From the NCBI GenBank assembly GCA_012656075.1, contig JAAKBF010000162.1, positions 124,001 through 188,000 of the forward strand: a stretch of 64,000 nucleotides of DNA. Reading direction: 5' to 3'. Shown here piece by piece: positions 10,746-20,115 of the stretch. The first letter of the stretch is position 1. Each line of letters starts with the position of its first letter. A program made the position numbers and the translations under genes. The DNA comes from Phytophthora hibernalis (Eukaryota > Oomycota > Peronosporomycetes > Peronosporales > Peronosporaceae). The notes below the pieces were generated by a model. The model was given only the letters and a program-made list of their open reading frames with translations. It was not told the origin of the DNA and did not search any database.

Positions 10746-11178
10746 TCATAACTCAGTTTTAAATAGGTCCCATATCTCTGCGCTGTTGACTTCGCTGCCG
10801 CTCTGCAATTCTTCTGCCAGCTGCTGTAGTCCATGCTTTATCATACTCTGTGTTGCCGCCTCGGCATACGGCGGTGGCGGATATAGTTTGGGTCTACGTC
10901 GCACTCTGATTATTCCTTGGGGTGAATGCAACTCCATGATCACTCCCCGGTGGTCGGCCTGAGAAAAGGACTCCACCACCGATATGCCTCGCAGGAGGTT
11001 CCGCTCTGCTGCTGTGATATACCACCGATCGATTCTTGACGACCCGATCTTCCTCCGCGGTGTGATGCTTGTGGGTACGGTACTCGTCCGCATATTTTGT
11101 TCTTGAGTACAAAACCAACGCATCGTTACAAAAGAAATTAACAAAAGCGGCTGTGTTGGGTATCAGCAGAGCTCGCAA
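10746..11178 (-). pseudogene. LINE endonuclease, C-terminal part
   Basis: The frames contain SSRIDRWYITAAE and, about 40 residues later, QADHRGVIMEL. These match the last motifs of the exonuclease/endonuclease/phosphatase fold used by LINEs to nick target DNA (S-R-I-D and the S/A-D-H catalytic motif; here Ala-Asp-His). The preceding part of the domain is in another frame (TAAFVNFFCNDALVLY) and is then lost. The frame continues into the RT spacer. Confidence 0.65.
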
Positions 11179-11222
11179 AGCCTACAAGCTATACATTCCT
11201 CACACATGAAAGATTGAAGTGA

Positions 11223-12646
11223 GTGAATATTGAGCGTCTGGTTCCTGCTCCGGTAGCTGCCTTTCTCGATGAAGCCGACGTAGATCCAGACGGATACGCT
11301 ACCCTTGGGCTAACCTCGCACCAGGTAAATATCATTTTTGGGCAACTCCAAACAGCAGCGGAGCCGTCGGGCGAGGACGAGCTCGAGCTGCCTGACTCAT
11401 TTCGACGACAATTCGCTGTACCATCGATCGCGTTCATGACAGCAACCATCAGCCCGAAAGGAGGAGATGATATCACGCTGCGTTCCCTCTCGAAATGCTC
11501 AACCACCTCCACCCATCTATGAGAAAGGCAAGATTCAAGAACCAAAGACGATTTAGGATCAGCCCGTACTAGCAGAAATGACCAGCTGTCATCCTGGAGG
11601 AGCTGAACACCATCTCGGATAATGCAACCTGGGAAGTTGTAAGAGCACCACCAAATGCGAATCTTATCACGGGCTAGTGGGTCTACAAACTGCAGTTTGG
11701 ACGCGCCAGTGAGTTGTAGCGCTTTAAGCGCGGATTTAACCAAACGTTTGGCGTCGACTATCACATGACATTCGCACCCGTTCTAAAGATCACGAGTCAC
11801 CCGCCTGCTGATTGTCCTTGCTATCATTTGGCGTGCACTGATCCGCCAAGGCGATGTGCCACATGCATACTTGCGTGCTGATTTAGATACTCCGATCTAC
11901 ATGCGTCCCCCACCAGGCCTGAAGTTGCAACGAGGCTGGGTTTTGCTGCTCAAGAAAGGATTGTACGGCCTCAAGCAGAGCGGGAAATTGTGGAATGATG
12001 ACATGAACAAGTTCCTCACCGATCAAGGGTATCAACGAAACCAGCTCGACGCTTGCCTGTATTTTCGCCGAAATGACCGCAACAAACTATCCGTACTTGG
12101 CCTCTACGTCGACGATATACTCGTCGTGAGTGAAGATCCGGCTGACTCGGTATGGATCATGACGAAGCTGGGGAGTTCAACGAGAAAGATTTGGGCATTG
12201 CAGAAAAATTCATTGGACTGCACCTTCATCAGAGTAAGAAAGGCATCATGCTTCATCAGAGATTCAACGAGGAGGCGATACTACGACGTGTCGGATTGGA
12301 GAATTGCCACCCTGTCAATACGACTCTCGGGCCGCTCAAGTACTACAAAGACCCAAAGTCGCCGCCCTTCCTGGATACCATGTAATGCAATAAATGGTGA
12401 GATCACTGGTTTGGCTGAGCAACTTCACGCGTCATGACATCAAAAGGGCTGTTAATTACCTTGCAAGATTTGTTTCGTGTCCGACTGAAGCACATTGGCG
12501 TGAAATCAAATGGGCTCTCCGGTATTTCCGAGGAACGAGCAACTCTGGACTGCACCACAAGCTGGCATCGGACAAAACGGCAACGCTCAAGCCGAAACGA
12601 TACTCAGACGCAGTTTGGGCATGTAAGGGGCCCTCCAATTTACATA
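11223..12646 (+). mobile_element. copia retrotransposon remnant
   Basis: Only the 3' part of a copia polyprotein is present: reverse transcriptase from about 11597 and the start of RNase H up to about 12646. It is bounded on the left by the truncated LINE and on the right by a gypsy-type LTR that begins within the RNase H coding region. No copia LTR is recognisable on either side. Confidence 0.7.
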
Positions 12647-12651
12647 TGTAG
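11597..12651 (+). pseudogene. copia reverse transcriptase/RNase H (frame-broken)
   Basis: The start is read as EELNTISDNATWEVV and PPNANLITG-stop-WVYKLQF (about 11597-11695). Frame 11856-12151 gives MRPPPGL, KKGLYGLKQSGKLWNDDM and LGLYVDDILVVSED, where YVDD is the copia catalytic motif. The next frame (12152-12385) has DLGIAEKFIGLHL and CHPVNTTLGPLK. Frame 12394-12651 has NYLARFVSCPTEAHW and WALRYFRGTSNSGL, then YSDAVWA, where RNase H is cut off by the LTR. At least three frameshifts and one stop disable it. Confidence 0.85.
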
Positions 12652-12952
12652 GTAGATCTATATAGGTTGATATACACGGTAGGATCAAAGCACATGGCTA
12701 GCGTGTGCGTCGCTGTCATCATATGATTGGTTGAAAGTGGGGAGCCAAACCCATTTCATCCAATCATGTGCTGACCTTCATTTGAGTGGTTCACATGGAC
12801 CCAGGGTCACCCGCCCTGGTCCCAATAATAAAACAGAGTTGATTTAAAAAAATTACCACAGACTAAATACTTGGTCTCAGTATCACTGAGATACCGGACG
12901 CGTCCTCACTGCTACGTGTAAGCTAGTCACGGTAGACACTTAGCCCGTTACA
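12647..12952 (+). repeat. 5' LTR of gypsy element 1
   Basis: A 306-bp sequence begins TGTAGG and ends GTTACA, giving TG...CA ends with a short inverted repeat (TGTA/TACA). It contains AATAAAA near 12825, a likely polyadenylation signal. A gypsy gag starts about 220 bp downstream in the same orientation. Two bases after the LTR stands TGGTGGTACTTTG, a possible primer-binding site. I find no second copy in the window, as expected if the 3' end of the element is lost. Confidence 0.65.
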
Positions 12953-13175
12953 CCTGGTGGTACTTTGTAGTCCTTCCCATAACCAAGTTCGAGATAAGTG
13001 AAGACCAATCCGTCGGACATCCAGTGATGACCCTGGAGCACGCGGCCTTCCCCATCTCACGTCTATTGAGTGGCAAGCGATGCACCGCCTCGCGGCGGTG
13101 TCCGGAGAGATCGTCGTCACGTCGCTGCTGAGCTCAGCGACTTCCGACCAACAGCGCCAAGCCATCCAATAGTTC

Positions 13176-13942
13176 ATGGATCGCGAGCTCACCAAAGCAA
13201 AGCGGCGAGTGTCAACTCCCTCGCAGGCATCTAAGCACAATGCCGTCAAGATGGAGACATCGTCTTATTCTGGCGTGGGTCCCGATCGCCTTCCTTTGAA
13301 TCGCTGGTTCAGAGAAATCGACATCGCGATCGCCTCGAGACCAATCGAGGCGCCATCGCCCATGGTGAACTTCCTGCTGTACCGTTTATCCGGGAAGGCA
13401 AAGGAGTGGGCCCTTGGTAAACTCGTTGTCGACCAACATGCGTTCCGGACTCTTGGAGGCGCTCCAGAGTGACCTACGTCTCGCATTTGAGCCACCGCAG
13501 GACGAATCGCGTGTTCGAGCGACATTCTTTGCTCTGAAACAAGGCAAGATGTCAATGTGTGACTCGTCCAGAAGACAAGACACCTTGCATCGTGCATCAT
13601 TACCAAGCCGATCGACATGGCTTCACAAGTCCATGTCTTTGTATGCGTGAAGGAATGACGCGATACTGTCTCACGCGGGCCGAGCCCGCCACGTTGGAAG
13701 AAGCATTCGCCCTCGTGTTACGCGAGGACTATGTGGTGACGTCGTCGTATGCTAAGATGACGCCTGCAGAGACTCAGGTGTCGGCACCCGAGCCAATACA
13801 GATCGACGCGATTGAAGCATCACAGAGCCGACAGGGTCGACCTCTGACAGTGGGCGTGGTTCCCGAAGCGACAACTCGCTGGATTGATTTCGCTGCGGGA
13901 TGCTCGCGGCGGTGTGCCGCGCGCCGACACCAATCAACATAA
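13176..13942 (+). pseudogene. gypsy 1 gag (three frames)
   Basis: Frame 13176-13472 has LPLNRWFREIDIAIASR and NFLLYRLSGKAKEWALGKL, typical of the conserved gag core of Ty3/gypsy elements. It continues in frame 13414 (LQSDLRLAFEPPQDESRVRA) and then in 13559 (CLCMREGMTRYCLTRAEPAT, FALVLREDYVV). Two frameshifts (near 13465 and 13590) break it. After 13870 remnants of a Cys-rich knuckle follow (GCSRRCAARR), but the pattern is no longer complete. Confidence 0.75.
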
Positions 13943-14078
13943 ACGCGACTCATGCCCCGTCCGACGATACGATCCCGGCCGCGCCAGCAAAACACGGCCG
14001 GGGCCAGTAGGTGCGGGGTGCCCTACTGGCTGGAATGGAGGTCCGTGTCCCCGGTGACAACCCGACCTCCTAGCCCCC

Positions 14079-15101
14079 GTGCTTTACGCACACTTCAATG
14101 CCATCACTGCCAGTGACGATGCGAGACTGATAATTGTCAGTCTTCATGTCACTGGCGCGCGGCGTCCCCTTCGCGAGCTCCCAGATTCTGGAGCGAAGAA
14201 CAACTTCTTTCGTGCATCGTGCCTGTCTATCCTGCCCGCGGGTGTTCCCGTGCGTGATGTTCCCGGCGATGTTGTCATCAAGCTTGCAGATGTGAAGCCT
14301 CACCGCGTTGCGCGACGAGCAGTTCCGCCGACGTATACGTTTGATGGCTTCCGTAGCAAAGACAACTTTATTGTGTTCGAAATGAACTACGCGTTTGATT
14401 GTATCCTGGATATCCCATGGCTGTCTCGGTATCAGCCCCAGAGCGACTGGTTGGCCCGATCAGTCAAGTGCCGCCGCGACTTCGATGTGAGCGAAGTCTT
14501 CACGCATCTCTTGGTGGCGCCAAGAGACTGGCCCCACTTCACAGTCGTGGATGGGACGTCCACGACGCACGTTGTGCGCAGAGCTAGCGATGGCCCTCTC
14601 TGTATGACTTGCGCAGTGCTCCTGACTGACGCGGAAGTGCCAGATCACTTGCGCAGATACGCGAGTGTGAGAAGAGCAGTTAAGCATTCATCGCTCCCGC
14701 AGACGAAGGACGAGGTGATTGAGCAGCGGCTCCCACATTTCGACGAGGCGGGCGTGCATTCGTGGCTCCCGCAGACGAAGAATGAGGTGCTTGAGCAGCG
14801 GCTCCCACATTACCACGAGGCGGGCGAGCATTCGTGGCTCCCGCAGACGAAGAACGAGGTGGTCGAGCAGCGGCTCCCACATTGCAACGCGACGGTTGAG
14901 CAGATGCCCCCGTTTGACGATGCCGCGGTCGAGCAGGGACTACGCCCGCGTGTGAGCGGCGCGGTCGAGAGCGGACTCTCGCACCTAGAGGAGGGTGAAG
15001 CATCGTTCTGCGACAGCGCAACATCGGTCTCGAGCAGGGGCACGAGACGAACGAAGACATCCCGACGGTCACGGAGACGATTGATGCCACGGCGAACCTA
15101 A
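14079..15101 (+). CDS. gypsy 1 retropepsin region
   Basis: A 340-residue frame. Residues 35-50 carry the aspartic protease site as LPDSGAKNNFF; the usual leucine before DSG is proline here, which may weaken the active site. FDCILDIPWLSRYQP near residue 105 fits the second hydrophobic-Gly/Asp-W-L strand of the fold. The C-terminal half is a Glu/Pro-rich linker with three 24-residue repeats, then a basic tail. The protease would release gag and pol. It lies between gag and the RT fragment in the expected order. Confidence 0.7.
   Translation: MLYAHFNAITASDDARLIIVSLHVTGARRPLRELPDSGAKNNFFRASCLSILPAGVPVRDVPGDVVIKLADVKPHRVARRAVPPTYTFDGFRSKDNFIVFEMNYAFDCILDIPWLSRYQPQSDWLARSVKCRRDFDVSEVFTHLLVAPRDWPHFTVVDGTSTTHVVRRASDGPLCMTCAVLLTDAEVPDHLRRYASVRRAVKHSSLPQTKDEVIEQRLPHFDEAGVHSWLPQTKNEVLEQRLPHYHEAGEHSWLPQTKNEVVEQRLPHCNATVEQMPPFDDAAVEQGLRPRVSGAVESGLSHLEEGEASFCDSATSVSSRGTRRTKTSRRSRRRLMPRRT
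14694..14909 (+). repeat. three 72-bp in-frame tandem repeats
   Basis: A 72-bp unit (starts 14694, 14766 and 14838) encodes the 24-residue unit LPQTKNEVLEQRLPHYHEAG plus four residues, repeated three times with few changes. It lies in the linker between the protease and reverse transcriptase of gypsy 1. The copies are more alike in DNA than the surrounding decayed coding sequence, which suggests fairly recent expansion. Confidence 0.8.
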
Positions 15102-15499
15102 GTGGATCCTGTGACGCCATCGATCGAGTCGGTCTGTACGCTTGAATGCGTGGAAGGTGCCCCCAACCGCACTTGTGTGGTCGCGGTAGCGAGCCCTCCT
15201 CGGAACCTTATCGATCACGACACTTCCAGGCCTCTACTGGAAGCATTTCCTCCGGGATCTCAAGGCCGGTGACATCGAGCAGGTATGCTTGATCACCGAT
15301 GCCGACTCGGCTCCCGATGAGATCAACGCCGTCACCCATAACGAAATCCCAGGACGGCCGAAGAGCGATGAATCGATATCAGCGCGCGATGAGCGGTTTG
15401 CAGCACAGTCGTAGGAGTCGTTGAAGACGTCGGGCAACCCGGTCTACGAGACAGCCCTTTAGTTCGCCGACGTTTTTCCCGACAAGATCCCAGCGGAAC

Positions 15500-15712
15500 T
15501 GCCAGCTGATCGCGGCGAGCGCCACCAGATGGATCTCGTGCCTGGCTCGAAGTACTGCGTGACGCGGCAGTGGCCACTGCCGCGAAACCAGGTCAAATCC
15601 ATCGATGACTTCTTTGAGAGTCGCCGACAAGCCGGTCATGTGCGTGAAAGCATCTCGCTCCACTCGAGCCCGACCATTTGTGTGAAGAAGACAACCGGCG
15701 GATGGCGCTCCA
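15500..15712 (+). pseudogene. gypsy 1 reverse transcriptase, N-terminal fragment
   Basis: The frame reads MDLVPGSKYCVTRQWPLPR, DDFFESRRQAGHVRES and SSPTICVKKTTGGWRS, the start of a gypsy RT up to the K-x-GGWR motif. After this the similarity ends abruptly. Nothing of the catalytic YxDD region is present, so the polymerase is truncated. Confidence 0.75.
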
Positions 15713-17420
15713 TTGATCCGGAGTTGGCAGGTTCGTCAGCCGTTTTGGCGAGTTTGTCTGGCCGCAGGTTCCTCACTCGGACATATAAGTTCTTCGCCGA
15801 GTCCAACATCGGGATCTGTAGCATCCACTGACTCATCGATAGCGTCGGCTCCGGAAGTGGTCTCGTCGCGTTCGTCTACTTCCGTGGTGACTCCTTCGCT
15901 GAATTCCGTCGTCTCTTTTCTGGCCTCGATTAGCTCTACGGTGCTTCCTCCTCTTGGCTCTCCTCGACGTCGCCTATCTCGATCAGCAGCAAAGAATGCT
16001 GCTTGCATCAATCAGGCTGTGCTCGCCAGGTTAGACGTCCCTCACGAAGATGCTTTAGACGGATCACCTGCGCCAGCTTCGCCGAAGGTGGCCTGGGTTG
16101 TCCCATCTGGTGACATCGAGCGTGTGCTCCCGCCGAGTTAAACCAAAGATTCGCTGTCCACTTTTCAGCCTTCACCGGTTGGTTCTTTTGTGAGGTCGTC
16201 GAGCGGAATGTCTCATCGAGATTTCCTTATGGACATCGAGGCGTAAGACAGTTGTTCTTCGTCGGCTAGCACCGTCATCTTCTTGGACCGAGCCCCTCCA
16301 CGTGGCAAGATAGAGAGATATACCGATGCTCGTCGAAAAGCGACGCGCTCCGTCAAGCGAGAGAGTGCGCCGGCTCCTCAATCGAAGGGCTCGTCGAAGA
16401 AGCGATCTGCCCCAAGTCATCTCGCCGGGCTGCCAAGAAAGCTCAGAACTCATCGATCGTTGATGATTCTGGCCCCATGTCGTCGAGCCAGATTGTCCCG
16501 GCCTCTCAGGCAGCCAAGCCTAAGGCTTCGGCACCCAATACGGCACGGGCTGCTGCTCCTATTGCCAAGTCGTCTGCGAAAAGCAAGGCGCCGTCTTCCA
16601 ACAAGCATTCCTTCGCCGAGTCAGCCTTCGACGACCCCTGGCACGTTGGAATTGCCGACACCGTGGAAGCTGCCAATCGCAACGCTGCGTGCTCGTGCGG
16701 CACAGGCGGTTGCGCGCAAGGCTCGGGAGACCCCTCGATGCGTCAGACTCGTAGCGTGGAGTTTTTTATTATGGGTCCGCTCGTTGCTGGGCGAAAATAT
16801 TGGCATGTCATTCTCCGGTCAATATGCAAGATGTAGGAGCCAAGGCTAGTGTGGTGCCAACACCTACTACTCTCGATGGGCTTCGGGAGTGGATGGATGT
16901 GTTCAATCCAGTCCATCCATGCCAACAAGTCCTCGCCAAGTTCACGGAGACTTCAATTTTCGTCCCGGCGAGCGAGATCGACGCAGCCCGCCGACGTCTG
17001 CATTCCAAGAAGAAGTCGTCGAAATCGACGACTCCTTTAATGATCGTTTCGACGCTTGGTCTCGTTTTTGGGCGACAGTCGGGAATTCGACGAGTCGCAA
17101 ATTCATGATTCTCGTACCAAGATTTTCGTGGCTCTCTGGGAGAGAAATCACTGGATCGTGGATTCAAGTGTCTTGTTGGGTTTACACCCAGACCTAAATC
17201 CAATCTCGCCCGCGTCGGAGTTCGCCGCCATTCACGAGTTGTGGACGGTGTATACTCTTGAGCGTAAGCGTCGAAGCGACCTGTTGCGGATTGTCATGAA
17301 GTCTTACGAGGGGGCGCTCCGGGCTGCGGTCAGTGGTCTCGCTCAGCTCGAGGTCCTTCGCCGAGTCTCGATGCCGAGCTCTATTTTGAGCCTACGGTCC
17401 CACGTACTCGTTGATTAACC
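15713..17420 (+). other. unclassified Ser/Arg-rich ORF1-like remnant
   Basis: A run of overlapping plus-strand frames (15713-16141, 16283-16849, 16477-16836, 16800-17108, 16889-17197, 17056-17418) reads like one decayed protein. It has a Ser/Ala/Lys-rich low-complexity part (KASAPNTARAAAPIAKSSAK), a small Cys cluster (AACSCGTGGC) and a more ordered end (VALWERNHWIVDSSVLLGL, TVYTLERKRRSDLL). I do not recognise the family. The composition suggests an ORF1 or gag of a retroelement, perhaps unrelated to its neighbours. It sits between two truncated gypsy elements in opposite orientation. Confidence 0.3.
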
Positions 17421-17547
17421 AGCCAATGTACCCGTCTCGTTCGAAATGGTTCGCTGAGCTCAAGGACGTGTACGTTCAAGAACCCTGGCGAGTGTGGTGG
17501 GTGACTCGTCCAGAGTTGCACCCATACAACGCGTGCTTCCTGGTAAT

Positions 17548-17857
17548 TCCGCATTACATCTTGAATCCGCGGCAACGGATAATACCTTCGTTCCATGCAG
17601 AGATTGAGACGGCGAAAATCCGATAAAAATCTTATAGTGCCATCTTTCTTGGGAATAATAAACGCAGGTGCTGCCCATGGGGAGTCTATATCCGGTTCCA
17701 ACACTTCAAGCTTCACCAATCTCTCCACTTCTTTCAAAGTACCATCCTTAAAAATCAAGGGAATGGAATAAGGCTTCTGTGCCCTTGGCTGACTTCCCGG
17801 CTTAATCAGCAACTTATACGGCCGCAGCTTCATCTTGCCAATTGCTTCCAGAAACAC
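17548..17857 (-). pseudogene. gypsy 2 reverse transcriptase, N-terminal fragment
   Basis: The frame reads YKLLIKPGSQPRAQKPYSIP, EVERLVKLEVLEPDIDSPWA, FIIPKKDGTIRFLSDFRRLN and YYPLPRIQDVMR, the first motifs of a gypsy RT in perfect order. The match then ends; the remainder of the open frame to 17381 shows no RT motif and no catalytic Asp pair. Confidence 0.8.
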
Positions 17858-17880
17858 AATCTTAAAAGCTCTGAGTAGTT

Positions 17881-18645
17881 CTAAGAGGCGTTGCTTTGTT
17901 CAGCTTCCAAATTTTCCTTTGGTACTAACGCATCGATGTCGAGTTCTTTTCCTGTCACGTCCGAGATGCGTAGCGCGCGGTCATCTTCATCTAGTAATAC
18001 AAATGTCACCCGTTTTTCTGGCACAACTTTTGTCTCCATGAGTAATTCCTTCCCCTCCCATGAAATCACCTTCTTCTGATAATAGATCACTATTCCTTGT
18101 TGCTGCAGGAAATCCGTCCCCAGAATAAGTGGATGTACCATCTTATCTACAACCATGAAGTCCCGAGAACAACATCGCTGGACCGAAAATTCGGGAAGCA
18201 CAAAGGGAAGACGAATAACCCCAAGCGCTTGCTTGAGTTCCCCATTTACATTCCGATAATCTTCTCCATTGCCACAGGGAGTATACCACAATACGACTTC
18301 TTTCGCAACCATTGATCTTGTGCGGCCAGTATCTAAAAGTGCTGTAAACATACGCTTACTTAATGGATGTTTCAGCGTCACTTGCACGCGCAGAGTAGGG
18401 TCTTTTGGGACACTCCGGGTTTTCACTCTCACTGCAGCTGCTTCATCACTCTTTCCCATCGGAGGGTCCCAGTACGAGAGAAGATCCACTTCACTTCCTC
18501 GCCCTGTCGCTGTTGCAACTGCGCTACTCCGAGGTGGTCTTCCACTTCGAGACTTCCTGAATTCTTTGTCGTTATTAGCACGCGGCTTGTATTTTGGAGA
18601 AGCAGGGTTACGAAAGCATTCATCATCGTCATGATTCTTCCACAT
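17881..18645 (-). CDS. gypsy 2 retropepsin
   Basis: A 254-residue frame. The protease active site is ALLDTGRTRSMV near residue 113; the fold closes with HPLILGTDFLQQQGIVIYY. Gly-Arg replaces the usual Gly-Ala/Ser after DTG. Downstream residues are acidic (LLDEDDRALRISDV). It lies directly before the RT fragment, from which it is separated by a short gap and a stop. Role: processing of the gag-pol precursor. Confidence 0.7.
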   Translation of the reverse strand: MWKNHDDDECFRNPASPKYKPRANNDKEFRKSRSGRPPRSSAVATATGRGSEVDLLSYWDPPMGKSDEAAAVRVKTRSVPKDPTLRVQVTLKHPLSKRMFTALLDTGRTRSMVAKEVVLWYTPCGNGEDYRNVNGELKQALGVIRLPFVLPEFSVQRCCSRDFMVVDKMVHPLILGTDFLQQQGIVIYYQKKVISWEGKELLMETKVVPEKRVTFVLLDEDDRALRISDVTGKELDIDALVPKENLEAEQSNAS

Positions 18646-19003
18646 ATTTCCCTTTGTCCGACAATATGCACACCCTTGGGGTTGTTTCGCTTCCTTTTCC
18701 GGTCCTCTTCACTCCTACTAACAGTTGCCCGAGCACCTCCTGCAACCCTTCTGAAGACTCCTGAGAGGAATTCATTCCCAGGAAGATGTACGACTGGTTA
18801 ATCTCTTGCTGGAACCGCAACCAATCTTTCCAGTTGCCTCTCACAAAAGGCTTCACTTCCTTGACCCATTGTAGACCCCTTGTAGACCCCCTGCGACTTA
18901 AATCGTACAGCCGGGCGTTGCTTTTCTCTTGATGCTCCATCTTGAAGCCTTGGCGCAGAAATTGAAATTTCAATTTGCTATAGACTTCGCTTGCCGATTT
19001 CAA
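18629..19003 (-). pseudogene. gypsy 2 gag, C-terminal part
   Basis: The frame has FQFLRQGFKMEHQEKSNARL and FVRGNWKDWLRFQQEINQSY, helical, Gln/Lys-rich sequence of gag type. It ends at VEES and the next frame begins with a Cys/His knuckle (CAYCRTKGNMWKNHDDDEC, CX2CX9HX4C) and leads into the protease, so a frameshift separates gag from pol here. Confidence 0.55.
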
Positions 19004-19010
19004 GACTGAC

Positions 19011-19379
19011 TTCGTGTTAGGCTTATCGTTCCTTCTTCTTTGGATTCTTCCTAACGGTATTCTGTGTTGGTCCCTTTCTCAGATTTGACTAACTTACCTA
19101 ACTGTCAGGACGCAGACATATACATCCGGTTGCTCACCATTTACGTGTTTATCACACGCTTCATTTCCCAATTCACCACGTCGACCCCCCAACACCGACC
19201 CACCACACCAAGCTAACGACGACTATAGAGTTTTCATCCCCGAAGCAGACTGAATTTGTCACTACGCTTTTTGACCCCAAAGGAAGGAGGTAGCACCCTT
19301 GGTGGCGACGACGAATGCTACTGGGAAGCCTACGTCCCAGTTGAGGAGCTTCTGGGTTGAGCACCTCGCAGTCGTATCA
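19011..19379. other. spacer before the ATPase pseudogene
   Basis: I see no gene or repeat. The right part (from about 19270) may still hold the decayed N-terminus of the P-type ATPase, as the first clear transmembrane segment begins near 19400. Confidence 0.4.
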
Positions 19380-20115
19380 CGCCCGCCAACCTCAAGCAGA
19401 GCTCTTCAAGTAGTTCCTCGGCATGTTCATTATCCTGCAGTCGGTTGCGGGTCTATTGAACCTCATCGCGCTCTTCATCGACACATCGACGACGTTGAAC
19501 CTGTACCTCGCACTCGTGCTGTTCGTCATGTGATCGTCACCTGCCCCATCACGTTCCTGTATGTGCGGTCGACGAGCAAGGTGATGGATTCGTTCAAAAA
19601 TATGCTCCCGCAGCAGCTCGCGACGGAGTGAGCCAAACGATCTCAGCCGAGGAGCTCGTCGTTGGTGACTTGGTGTGGGTTCGCAACGGCAACAATGTGC
19701 CGGTCGAAAACTCGTCCTTGACGGGCGAATCTGAGTTGATCAATATCGCATCGGATGCCCAAGAGGACTCGGTGGCTCACTTGGAGTGCCCGAACATCGT
19801 ATTCAACGGATCACTCTGCTTTGATGGTCCCTCGTTGGGCCAGGCGCTGGAAATTGTGGACAAGACTGTGATCGGTCGAATCGCCGAGCTGTCCACGTCT
19901 ACCCCCACGCGAGTGACTAACATGCAGCGAGAAGTGAAAGCGGTTTTACGCCACATCAGTGTGCTTGGAGTGGTGATGGCTGGTACCCTGTTTGCGATTG
20001 TGTCATCCGCAAAAGAGGCGAAGACGTGATCTCGTCGTTTGTTAACGGCTTCTTGCTGATCCTTGTGGCGAACATTCCCCAAGGCCTTCCAGCCACCGTG
20101 CATCACTGTTGACAA
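19380..20115 (+). pseudogene. P-type cation ATPase, N-terminal block
   Basis: Reading across three frames gives the first membrane pair (FLGMFIILQSVAGLLNLIAL, then LYLALVLFV and VTCPITFLYVRSTSKVMDSF), the actuator domain (EELVVGDLVWVRNGNNVP, SSLTGESE) and IGRIAELSTSTPTRVTNMQR followed by the third membrane helix and ANIPQGLPAT. These are motifs of the Na,K-ATPase-like (type IIC) branch: the pump couples ATP hydrolysis to cation transport across the membrane. The protein breaks off at 20115, just after the fourth helix, and resumes at 27386. Frameshifts near 19530, 19620 and 20030 disable it. Confidence 0.8.

Larger units (their letters stand above)
7100..11180 (-). mobile_element. 5'-truncated LINE retrotransposon carrying RNase H
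   Basis: On the minus strand the order is: C-terminal part of an APE-type endonuclease (11178-10746), reverse transcriptase (10590-9020), a Cys/His region of the zf-RVT kind (8303-7905) and a C-terminal RNase H (7720-7114). This is the plan of LINEs of the I/L1 type with RNase H. The 5' end is missing: the first half of the endonuclease is lost at about 11180, and a copia fragment follows. Many frameshifts make it a dead copy. Confidence 0.8.
12647..15712 (+). mobile_element. gypsy retrotransposon 1 (3'-truncated)
   Basis: It consists of an LTR, gag (13176-13942), a retropepsin region (14079-15101) and the first part of a reverse transcriptase (to about 15705), all on the plus strand. RT stops after ...CVKKTTGGWR and the rest of pol, integrase and 3' LTR are absent. 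Gag is broken into three frames. Confidence 0.8.
17426..19010 (-). mobile_element. gypsy retrotransposon 2 (truncated at both ends)
   Basis: On the minus strand: gag end (19003-18629), zinc-knuckle-like Cys/His motif, retropepsin (18645-17881) and the start of reverse transcriptase (17857 to about 17548). RT decays after RRYYPLPRIQDVMR. No LTR is visible on either side. The sequence is unlike gypsy 1, so it is a separate family. Confidence 0.75.

Noticed and set aside
14680..15120. Minus-strand frame with repeated Arg/Pro/Ala units
   Set aside because: Antisense of the 72-bp repeats in the gypsy 1 linker; the plus strand holds the protease motif.
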